A stretch of 64,000 nt of DNA, taken from positions 62,001 through 126,000 of the forward strand of contig DAIUFP010000013.1 of NCBI GenBank assembly GCA_036844565.1, read 5' to 3'. Each line of letters begins with the position of its first letter. The first letter of the stretch is position 1. Position numbers and translations under genes: made by a program. The stretch comes from AG11 sp036844565. Lineage in GTDB: Bacteria > Gemmatimonadota > Gemmatimonadetes > Gemmatimonadales > Gemmatimonadaceae. Below are positions 42,375 through 49,805 of the stretch, piece after piece. Below the pieces are notes generated by a model, which saw only the letters and a list, made by a program, of their open reading frames with translations, did no database searches and was not told the DNA's origin.

Positions 42375-42902
42375 TCAGATGTCGTAGCGTTCCTTCAGCA
42401 CGGCAAGGTGGTGCAGTGCATGGCCGGCCATGATGAATGCGATTGCCCTAACGCTGACGGTCGCATTGCTGACAGTCCCGGTGCGGGTCCACGCCGCATC
42501 GGGAAACGATGCGAAGAGTCGCGTCGTGCCGTCGCGCACGGCGAGCAACTCGGCAACCAGGTCGGTGACCCGTCGTTCGTCGGATTCGGCTGCGATCGCG
42601 TACTCCTTCTCTTCGAACGACGCCAGCGGCGTGGCATCGCCACGTGCGATGCGCAGTGCGCGATAAGAAAAGATTCGCTCGGCGTCGATCATGTGACCGA
42701 TGAGCGTCCGGACCGACCACTTCCCCTCCGCGTACCGATGGTCGCCTATCGACTCGGGGAGGGTGCCGAGGGCTTCCTTCATGCGGTCGCGTCCATCACG
42801 TAAGGATGCGACGACGTCCCCCTCCGGCACGCGGGCAACGTACCCGGCGTACCACTCAGCGTATTCGGACGGGTCTGGGCGGATGGAGCTGGCGGTGCTC
42901 AT
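42375..42902 (-). CDS. DinB-family putative metalloenzyme
   Basis: 175 aa, DinB/YfiT-type four-helix bundle. The metal ligands are visible as three histidines: IGDHRYAEGKWSVRTLIGHM (first and second) and IMAGHALHHLAVL (third). These proteins are thiol-dependent S-transferases or hydrolases in several bacteria; here no thiol-pathway gene is adjacent except perhaps the distant PIG-L deacetylase. Same strand as lgt but 69 bp away. Confidence 0.92.
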   Translation of the reverse strand: MSTASSIRPDPSEYAEWYAGYVARVPEGDVVASLRDGRDRMKEALGTLPESIGDHRYAEGKWSVRTLIGHMIDAERIFSYRALRIARGDATPLASFEEKEYAIAAESDERRVTDLVAELLAVRDGTTRLFASFPDAAWTRTGTVSNATVSVRAIAFIMAGHALHHLAVLKERYDI

Positions 42903-42971
42903 GTGTCTGTCGGAGATCGGGAGAGGGCGAAGATAGGAAAGGTGCCGCGAACTCGTCCTGGTCCGAAGCAG

Positions 42972-43799
42972 TTACGCGGCAGCGAGCGTCGGCGTTTCTG
43001 ACCGTCGTGACACGAGAAGCAACACGCCCGCAGCCGTCACCACCAGCGCGACCAACTGGGCCGATGTCAGGGGTCCGACCATGTCGCTCTTTGCCCGGAA
43101 GAACTCGACGATGAATCGCTCGATTCCCGCGAGCAGGCAGTACATGCCGAACAGCCAGCCGGGGCGGTGGGCATGATGGCGCAGTCGCCAGAGCACCGTG
43201 AACATGATGAACCCCAGCACGACCTCGAGCAGCTGCGTGGGATAGACACTCACGATGGTCTCGGGTGAAATCGACGCGGGCAGGTTCGCGTGATACTCGG
43301 CGTTCATGATCGCTGCCGTCGTGCGGGGGACGCCGTCCGGGAACGCCACAGCAAGCCACCCGTTCCACACGCGTCCGTAGTCGTCGCCCACCGCCCAACA
43401 TCCGGTACGTCCGATGGAGTAGCCCGCCGCAATGCCGACCGCGGTGGCGTCGGCAATGCGAAGAAAGGGCATCCTGCGCCAGCGGATCACTGCGGCGCAG
43501 AGGACGACCGCTCCGATGAATCCGCCCCAAAACACGAATCCCGCCCGTCCCCACAGCGCCTGCACGCTGTGCTGGAGAATCGCGTAGTAGACCTTTCCGC
43601 CGATGATCGTGCCGACGAGTGCCGCGAACGTCACGTCGTGCATCACTTCCGGATCGTCGCCGCGCTGCAGGAGCACCTGCTGCGACACCCAGTGCGCGAT
43701 GCCGAACGCCGCCATCATGGCGAAGCCAAAACCTGTGAGTGGAAGTGGACCGATGAAAAACTTGAACGGCGTGTGGACGATCGGGTGCGGGAAGATCAT
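42972..43799 (-). CDS. lgt: Prolipoprotein diacylglyceryl transferase-like protein
   Basis: 275 aa from the ATG that overlaps the upstream stop (ATGA). Seven or so membrane helices. Lgt features: PHPIVHTPFKFFIGPLPLTG at the N-terminus, the central GRTGCWAVGDDYGRVWNGW in place of the classical signature, VYPTQLLEVVLG and the C-terminal RFIVEFFRAKSDMVG. It would add diacylglycerol to the lipobox Cys of lipoproteins such as the one at 41567. The signature is divergent, so enzymatic identity is likely but not certain. Confidence 0.85.
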   Translation of the reverse strand: MIFPHPIVHTPFKFFIGPLPLTGFGFAMMAAFGIAHWVSQQVLLQRGDDPEVMHDVTFAALVGTIIGGKVYYAILQHSVQALWGRAGFVFWGGFIGAVVLCAAVIRWRRMPFLRIADATAVGIAAGYSIGRTGCWAVGDDYGRVWNGWLAVAFPDGVPRTTAAIMNAEYHANLPASISPETIVSVYPTQLLEVVLGFIMFTVLWRLRHHAHRPGWLFGMYCLLAGIERFIVEFFRAKSDMVGPLTSAQLVALVVTAAGVLLLVSRRSETPTLAAA

Positions 43800-45325
43800 T
43801 TCTTTCTGGATTCGACCCTCAGTTTCGTCCACACCACGACCGCGGCGCAGTTCGATCCGACGGTGGTGAACTGCGCCGGCACGTTCGTGCTGGGATACAC
43901 CTCGATGGCCGAGACCTCTCCCGGTCGCACGAACGAATCGAGGTCACCGGCGTCGAGCTGTTTCCACTCGGCGCCATCCATGAACACGGTAACGCAGCCG
44001 CCGCCTCCGGTCGCGCCGCGAGTGGAAACGAGGGAAACCTGGCCATTGCCGCCGTTCACGACGCGAAGACCCGGTGTGGTCGTGAGAAAATCGGTCAGCC
44101 GGCTGGCCTGGCGTTTCTCGAGCATGTCGGGATCGAGGAAGTACCCACCCCCGGCGGACCGCTTGCGCTCGGTGAACCCGACTTTCTGAAGTCCCATGTC
44201 GCGGGCGGACACGACTTCCACCGCACTGAGCGTCGGAACGAAGACACCGAGCTTCACCGTCACCCGCGCCGGCGCGCGCGCGGAAAGCTCCACCGTCTGC
44301 TCCGTTGGGGTGTATCCAAGCTGTCGCACCACGAGCGCCTGCGTTCCCGACGGAAGCGAGTCGAGGACGAACTCACCATTCTCTCGTGTCTTCGTTGCGG
44401 AGCTTGCCCCCATGACGCCGACGCGGGCATTGGCCACCGGGCCGCCGTTGGAATTCAGGACACGACCGAACACACGCGCGCTGCCTCTCTGAAGCTTCAC
44501 GCCGGAAGTGTCCGTGGCGACCATCGCCGCCATCGCCGCAACGCTCATGCTGCGCAGGGTGAGCAACGCGTCACTCTGCGTCACGGTCACCTCTGCCGTC
44601 GCACCGCCGTCCTTCCGCTGCGCCTGGAGCTTGCCCTCGAACGTGTCTGGGAGTCCGCACAGCTTGTAGACGCCGTCCGCATTGACTTCGGTCGACCGAA
44701 CGCGCGGCACCTTCTTCACCTTGATCGACGCCGGCAGCCCCGGTGGGTCCGGGTCGTACCAGACGAACGACACGCGCGCGCCCTCTGCCGGCACATCGGT
44801 GTCCGGTTCACGCACCCTGCCGACGAGTGCACCCGGGCCGAGCACCCGCTTCGCGCCCGGGCAGAACATCCCGGTGAGAACGTTCGCGCTCGGTACGCCA
44901 ATCACGGCGCGCGTGATGGAATTGACGTCGAACGCCATCTTTGGCGTGACGAGCTGTATGCCGAGCGTGTCGATCATCGGGTGCTCCACCAGCAGTCGGT
45001 AGGAGCCTGGCAGGATGCTATCGACCAGGAAGCGGCCGAGTGAATCGGTTGCACCCATTCGGCCAGTTCCTTCGACCTGCACGAGAGCGCCGGACAGCGG
45101 CTCACCGTGGATGCTGTCGATGACGACTCCCTGCAGGTAGCCGTACTTCGAGTTAGCCGCTCCGGCAGAAACCGGCAGGGCCTTGGCCCCCGCGATGGCC
45201 GGCTTGGCCTTGGCCGTGTCCGCCTTTTCGGGCGGAGCCTTCGCTCGGGTGGAGTACTGTGCCGCGGCGGGCGGCGCCAGCATGAAGGCGGCGGCGAGCG
45301 AGGCGGAGAATTGAAGCAGACGCAT
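43796..45325 (-). CDS. Exported protein with carboxypeptidase-regulatory-like domains and a TonB-receptor-plug-like C-terminus
   Basis: 509 aa from ATG 45325 with signal peptide MRLLQFSASLAAAFMLAPPA. Two CarboxypepD_reg-like beta-sandwiches: about 55-130 (YLQGVVIDSIHGEPLSGALV) and about 305-385 (VFGRVLNSNGGPVANARVGV). The C-terminal 110 residues follow a receptor plug (RLTDFLTTTPGLRVVNG, GGGGCVTVFMDGAEWK, ISAIEVYP-like) and end VVVWTK; no beta-barrel follows. So it is a plug without a transport channel, possibly a regulator or binding protein. Coupled to lgt by ATGA. Confidence 0.85.
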   Translation of the reverse strand: MRLLQFSASLAAAFMLAPPAAAQYSTRAKAPPEKADTAKAKPAIAGAKALPVSAGAANSKYGYLQGVVIDSIHGEPLSGALVQVEGTGRMGATDSLGRFLVDSILPGSYRLLVEHPMIDTLGIQLVTPKMAFDVNSITRAVIGVPSANVLTGMFCPGAKRVLGPGALVGRVREPDTDVPAEGARVSFVWYDPDPPGLPASIKVKKVPRVRSTEVNADGVYKLCGLPDTFEGKLQAQRKDGGATAEVTVTQSDALLTLRSMSVAAMAAMVATDTSGVKLQRGSARVFGRVLNSNGGPVANARVGVMGASSATKTRENGEFVLDSLPSGTQALVVRQLGYTPTEQTVELSARAPARVTVKLGVFVPTLSAVEVVSARDMGLQKVGFTERKRSAGGGYFLDPDMLEKRQASRLTDFLTTTPGLRVVNGGNGQVSLVSTRGATGGGGCVTVFMDGAEWKQLDAGDLDSFVRPGEVSAIEVYPSTNVPAQFTTVGSNCAAVVVWTKLRVESRKK

Positions 45326-45470
45326 GGACAGAATATAGGGCCGGAGTCGTGGGGCTCTACCCCGCAGTATGGTGGCGGGTTTCGCCCGCGGGGAACTTTG
45401 ACCGGCAGACGGCGCTCGCGCGGCGTGTTTTCTGCCTCTCTGTGCGTGCATCACACAAACGGAGTCATCC

Positions 45471-45692
45471 ATGGGCGGAAAAGCCAGCAATAACATGCAG
45501 AGTGATCGTCCCGAGTCCGGCGGCGCCGACAAGGACATGCAGCGCGAGAAGTCCGGGCTCCTCGACCGGGACAAGGAAAAGTTCGCGGAGGATCAGGTGG
45601 AGAAGCGCGCCAATCCACCGGAGCAGACCTCGGAGCAGCACGAGCCATTCTCCGTCGGGACCCCACCGAACCCTGACCCGCGTAAGAAGTAG
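45471..45692 (+). CDS. Small hydrophilic charged protein, unknown function
   Basis: 73 aa, MGGKASNNMQSDRPESGGAD then DKDMQREKSGLLDRDKEKF, with 37% charged residues and no Cys. GGAG stands 7 bp before the ATG. Its composition resembles small stress-induced disordered proteins (hydrophilin-like), but I recognise no family. Monocistronic, divergent from the plug protein and followed by a hairpin that would end both this gene and the convergent Kir gene. Confidence 0.65.
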   Translation: MGGKASNNMQSDRPESGGADKDMQREKSGLLDRDKEKFAEDQVEKRANPPEQTSEQHEPFSVGTPPNPDPRKK

Positions 45693-45698
45693 GCTGTC

Positions 45699-45745
45699 AC
45701 CGGGAGCGGGAGGCGGCGGCTCGTCGGCCCGCGCTCCCGCACCGG
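45699..45745. terminator. Hairpin between convergent genes
   Basis: GGGAGCG (45702-45708) pairs with CGCTCCC (45732-45738), extended by ACCG/CGGT with bulges. It lies exactly between the stop codons of the convergent small-protein and Kir genes. There is no T-tract, so it is at best a weak intrinsic terminator. Confidence 0.4.
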
Positions 45746-46825
45746 TCACCCTGGCTTCCCGCCGGCGCCGCTGGGGTTCGACGGCGAAAATCCCGTGAAG
45801 TGACCGGTATGACGGAAGGTCTGGGTGTGGTGATAATCGTCATCGAGCGGCGCTTCTTCGACGTTGCTCAACTTCGACACATCGATGCTGATGGTCCCGT
45901 CCTTCGCGATCGGATTGTACATGTTCGAGAACTTCATGCCCATCAGGATCTCGCTCGCCTTGTAGCTCATGCGGGCGTGGACGGTCTGGGCGAACGTCTC
46001 GTCGATGCCGCTGACGAGGATGAGGAACTCGGTGTCGGTGCGCACGAGATCGTCATGCGTGAAGCCGAACATCGGACTCGTTTCATCGATCGGGTGCACG
46101 ATCGTCCAGCTCAGGGGAAAGAATACGACCTTCGTCCGTTCGAGCTTGAGCTGCGTGTAGTGACGTCCTTTTCCGTCGAGTCGCGTGAACTGGACTTTCG
46201 CCTCGAGCTCCATGAGCTGATTGCTCCGCGCATTCGTGATGCGGAACATGAAGCCCGACTTGCCCTGATACGGCGCGATGACGGCCCTGTCGCTGAAGAG
46301 CAGCGCGGCTGTCGGGCGGGCGAAGCGCGCGAACACCAATCCCGTCAGAAGGGCGACCGACAGAATGCCGACGATGGCTTCCAGCGTCATGATCCAGTTC
46401 GCGATCGCGGTCGCGGGGAAGATGTTGCCGTAGCCGATCGTGGCGAACGTCTCCACGCTGAAAAAGAAGGCGCGCAGAAACACGCCGCCCATCTGCTCGA
46501 CGCCCAGCCCCCCGAGGCCGTCGGGTCCGCAGAGCAGGTAGAGGCACGCGAACAGCGCATTCATGCCGAGGTACACCATCGTGACGATGCCAAGAAATCT
46601 TGGCCACGATATGGTGAGCATCGCGTGGTAGCCGTTCAGGTACGAGAGCGGCGAGAATCCCTCGCGGCGCGCGGTGAAGCTTCCATCACGCTCGATGAGG
46701 CGGCGCTCGTTCGCACCACCGACGACGGAACCGAACCCGAGGTCCCTGGGCTCCTCCGCCGCTGGCTCCACCGGAGTGGAGTCGATCAGGAGTGCGTCGT
46801 TTGAAATCGGGTCGTCGTCGCTCAC
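45746..46825 (-). CDS. Inward-rectifier potassium channel (KirBac type)
   Basis: 359 aa. N-terminal slide helix region, first membrane helix about 73-98, pore helix and the K+ selectivity filter TIGYG at 129-133, second helix about 140-165, then the long cytoplasmic immunoglobulin-like domain (FMFRITNARSNQLMELEAKV, IVHPIDETSPMFGFTHDDL). This is the KirBac arrangement; channels of this type conduct K+ inward and are gated by lipids or pH. The C-terminal 35 residues are Pro/Gly/His-rich and probably disordered. Confidence 0.95.
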   Translation of the reverse strand: MSDDDPISNDALLIDSTPVEPAAEEPRDLGFGSVVGGANERRLIERDGSFTARREGFSPLSYLNGYHAMLTISWPRFLGIVTMVYLGMNALFACLYLLCGPDGLGGLGVEQMGGVFLRAFFFSVETFATIGYGNIFPATAIANWIMTLEAIVGILSVALLTGLVFARFARPTAALLFSDRAVIAPYQGKSGFMFRITNARSNQLMELEAKVQFTRLDGKGRHYTQLKLERTKVVFFPLSWTIVHPIDETSPMFGFTHDDLVRTDTEFLILVSGIDETFAQTVHARMSYKASEILMGMKFSNMYNPIAKDGTISIDVSKLSNVEEAPLDDDYHHTQTFRHTGHFTGFSPSNPSGAGGKPG

Positions 46826-46890
46826 GATCGAGAAGGTAGCTGCGGGTCAGGAGAAAATCGAACGGCTCGCGCAACGGAACAGCGGAACTG

Positions 46891-47076
46891 AAATTGAACG
46901 CGAATCTTTCGAATCTCACGAATCAACGCGAATGACTCCGAGTTCCGAGTGAGGCGGCACACCACGAAAACCCTGGTAGAAGATTTTCTTTGTGATGCGT
47001 GTCGAGGTGGTTCGCACGTCCTCACCACTCGGAGCAATTCGCGTAGATGACCTGTAGATTCGCCTGATTCGCGCTG
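46891..47076. repeat. Family D long inverted repeat with 9-nt units (NCGAATCNN)
   Basis: Left arm about 46891-46953 (GAACGCGAATCTTTCGAATC, then CTCCGAGTTCCGAGTGAG), right arm about 47020-47076 (CTCACCACTCGGAGC, then AATTCGCGTAGATGACCTG). The arms are imperfect reverse complements over about 55 bp; the repeated unit is a 9-mer containing CGAATC. Between them is a lower-GC loop. It fills the 280-bp gap between the Kir and DUF72 genes, whose starts diverge, so it may overlap their promoters. Confidence 0.75.
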
Positions 47077-47104
47077 CCAACGAACAACGCCGTCACCAAC
47101 TTCA

Positions 47105-48160
47105 ATGCCACCCCGCGAGCCTCTTGCCGCCCCAGACCTCGACCCCGCGCACGACCCGGGCTTCGCGGACGCCGGCGAACGCGCCGAAACGGCATTGGCG
47201 AAGACGCCCACGGAGATTGTCGGCGAGCCTCTCCACCGCGGCGACCACAGTGAGATCCGCATCGGCACCGCGTCGTGGACGGACCCCACCATGGTTCGCG
47301 CGAACGTCTTCTATCCTCGCGGGAAATCCTCGGCCGAGGAGCGGCTCAAGTTCTACGCTTCGCAATTCAGCGTCGTGGAAGTCGACGCCACGTATTACTC
47401 GCTGCCCGAGCGCTCCACCGCGCAGCTGTGGGCCGAGCGTACGCCGGCGACCTTCACGTTCCATGTGAAGGCACATGCGCTGATGACCGGCCAGCCAACC
47501 GAGGTCGCACGCCTGCCCGTCGGCCTCGTCGAGCTTCTCCCCGCCGACATTGCGCGGAAAAAGAAGATCTATGCGAAGGATCTTCCGCGTGAGCTGAACG
47601 ATGCGGTCTGGACAAACTTCATCGACGCACTCACCCCACTCTCCGACACGGCCAAGCTCGGCGGAATCCTGCTGCAGTACCCGAAGTGGTTTCTCCCCAC
47701 GCCGGAGAACAAGGACCTCCTCGCCGAAGCGGCGATGCGTCTCGCGGGAATTCCGGCCACGGTGGAATTCCGCAATGCGATGTGGTTCGGATCCAAGAAG
47801 TCCTCGGCGTGGACGCTCGACATGCTGCGCGATCTCGGGCTCACGCACGTCATGGTCGACGGACCACAGGGTCTCGACAGCAGCGTTCCCGCGGTTGCAG
47901 GTGTGACGACACCACAGCTCGCGATGATTCGCCTGCACGGTCGTCGTGCCGCGACCTGGGAGGCGCCGAACGTCCCGACGGTGGAGCGGTATCGGTACCT
48001 CTATTCGCCGGAGGAGCTCTCGACGTGGATGCCGTTGATCGAATCCGCGGCGACGGAGGCAACGCGGACGATCGTGTTCTTCAACAACTGCTACGGCAAT
48101 TACGGCGCGACGAATGCGAGAGAGATGATTGCTGCGCTAGTAGCAAGCGAGGGCACGTGA
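47105..48160 (+). CDS. DUF72 family protein
   Basis: 351 aa, TIM-barrel protein of unknown function. The family core starts at about residue 50 (IRIGTASWTDPTMVRANVFY) and continues with KFYASQFSVVEVDATYYSLP, TFTFHVKAHALMTGQP and the closing TIVFFNNCYGNYGATNAREM. The N-terminal 45 residues are a Pro/Ala-rich leader not seen in short homologues; later ATG starts would lose little. Ends shortly before a strong inverted repeat and the convergent permease gene. Confidence 0.93.
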   Translation: MPPREPLAAPDLDPAHDPGFADAGERAETALAKTPTEIVGEPLHRGDHSEIRIGTASWTDPTMVRANVFYPRGKSSAEERLKFYASQFSVVEVDATYYSLPERSTAQLWAERTPATFTFHVKAHALMTGQPTEVARLPVGLVELLPADIARKKKIYAKDLPRELNDAVWTNFIDALTPLSDTAKLGGILLQYPKWFLPTPENKDLLAEAAMRLAGIPATVEFRNAMWFGSKKSSAWTLDMLRDLGLTHVMVDGPQGLDSSVPAVAGVTTPQLAMIRLHGRRAATWEAPNVPTVERYRYLYSPEELSTWMPLIESAATEATRTIVFFNNCYGNYGATNAREMIAALVASEGT

Positions 48161-48203
48161 GGGAGCGCACTTCCTCCGTCATCAGCCGTCCGTTCTTTCC
48201 GCT

Positions 48204-48273
48204 TCTGGCGTCGTGAGTTCTACCGATATCAGCCGGAAAGGGCCCAGATGGCGGTAGAACTCACGACACCAGA
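48204..48273. terminator. 22-bp-arm palindrome between convergent genes
   Basis: Left arm 48204-48225 and right arm 48252-48273 match at 21 of 22 positions (core GTCGTGAGTTCTACCG). A 26-nt loop separates them. It lies between the stop of the DUF72 gene and the stop of the permease gene, so it should terminate both transcripts; no T-tract is present. Unlike the four repeat families it is not built of tandem units. Confidence 0.6.
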
Positions 48274-48300
48274 GGCAGCGGCGGTTGGCGGATATCAGAC

Positions 48301-49761
48301 TCAGTGCGTGGAGCTCCTGTGCGCGCGCCAATAAACAGCCGCACCGATGAGAATGAACCCAAGCGCCCCGCCCACGACCTTGAGCTCGAACAGGAGGGCG
48401 TTGGTGTCGTCGGCAGGCGGCACCATGGCCACACCCATCGCGAATAAAGTCACGAGCAGCCCGCTCACTCCAATCGCCGTCGCGCCAATCTTGCCGCCCG
48501 GCACCCGCACCGTTTCCGGAGGTGCTTCCGTCTGCCGATGGATCAGGAACGAGATGAACAGGTAGACATACGGGATGAAGTAGATCAGCAACTGCGTGTC
48601 GAGAATGATGAGGTACGCCTTCTCCACCGTCGTGCCCTTGCCGAGGAGACTCACGAGCAGGAACACCGTGGCGAGTGATGCCTGCACCAGGATGGCGACG
48701 TACGGCGTCTTCCACTTTGGATGGATCCGCCCGAACGCCGGCGGGAAATAACGATCGAGCCCGATCACGAATGCGACGCGCGCCGGTCCCGTGAGCCATG
48801 CGCCGACGCCGCCGATATTGCCAACCGTATAGGCCAGTGCGGCGAAGGGCGCCAACCACCAGAGCGACGGGCTGATCGCGCGCGCTCCGGCCGATATCGC
48901 CTGGAGGAATCCCGACACGATGTTGATGTCGGCAACCGGAATGAGCCAGAGCAGTGCGCCGGTTCCGAGCACGTACACCAGCGCAATGAGCGGCGCGGCA
49001 ATCATGATCGCCCTCGGCAACGTACGCTTCGGATCGCGCACCTCACCGCCCATGGCGCTCGAGAGCTCGAGTCCGGCGAACGCGAAGGCGATCGATGCCC
49101 AGAGGTTCAATCCCGAGAGGTGAAAGAGATCGGGCTTGATGTTCTGCGCCGTGACGGGATTTGCGGACGGATGTCCCGCGACCATGGCGACGCCACCGAG
49201 GACGATGAGGATCACGCCGGGGATGTACGTCCCGACACCGCCTGCGTTCTGGAGCCACTTGCCCGTTCCGACGCCGACGATGTTCAACAGCACCGCCGCC
49301 CACAGTGCAATCAGCGTCGCCGTGAGGACATAGGTCCAGTTGCTCGCGAGTCCGCTCTCTCCCTTTCCCACGACGAAGGTCGCGATCACCGCGGTGGAGA
49401 TCAGCAAGTTGGGATAGTAGAGAACGTTGTTGATCCAGTAGCACCAGCCACACACGTAGCCATGTCGCTCACCAAGCGCGCGCTTGGTCCACTGGTAGAT
49501 CCCGCCCTCCTCTGGAAAGCGCGACGCGAGCTCCGTGACGACGAGCCCCTGCGGCACGAAGAACAGCAGGCCGGCGAGCATCCAGAGTGCGAGCGCACTC
49601 GGCCCCGCCTTTGCCGCCGTCGCCAACCACCGCAGTCCCACCACGGCGACGAGATTGAACAGCACGAGGTCGCGAAGACCAAGATTCCGAGCGAGGTTTG
49701 GCCTTTCGCCCGCGTTTTGAGTGACCTCAGCGTCCACTGTTCCCCGTGGGTGGTATGCCAT
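48301..49761 (-). CDS. APC-superfamily amino acid permease
   Basis: 486 aa with twelve predicted membrane helices. First-helix signature NLGLRDLVLFNLVAVVGLRW, then the conserved AFAGLELSSAMGGEVRDPKR that marks the sixth to seventh region of the APC fold. Likely a cation-coupled importer or exchanger of amino acids; substrate unclear. Last gene before a convergent junction at its 3' end; the neighbour upstream (DUF5916) is on the same strand, 44 bp away. Confidence 0.92.
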   Translation of the reverse strand: MAYHPRGTVDAEVTQNAGERPNLARNLGLRDLVLFNLVAVVGLRWLATAAKAGPSALALWMLAGLLFFVPQGLVVTELASRFPEEGGIYQWTKRALGERHGYVCGWCYWINNVLYYPNLLISTAVIATFVVGKGESGLASNWTYVLTATLIALWAAVLLNIVGVGTGKWLQNAGGVGTYIPGVILIVLGGVAMVAGHPSANPVTAQNIKPDLFHLSGLNLWASIAFAFAGLELSSAMGGEVRDPKRTLPRAIMIAAPLIALVYVLGTGALLWLIPVADINIVSGFLQAISAGARAISPSLWWLAPFAALAYTVGNIGGVGAWLTGPARVAFVIGLDRYFPPAFGRIHPKWKTPYVAILVQASLATVFLLVSLLGKGTTVEKAYLIILDTQLLIYFIPYVYLFISFLIHRQTEAPPETVRVPGGKIGATAIGVSGLLVTLFAMGVAMVPPADDTNALLFELKVVGGALGFILIGAAVYWRAHRSSTH

Positions 49762-49805
49762 TCCCGGTACCCGGGTTCAGGGTACAGGGTACGCCCTTCC
49801 GACTG

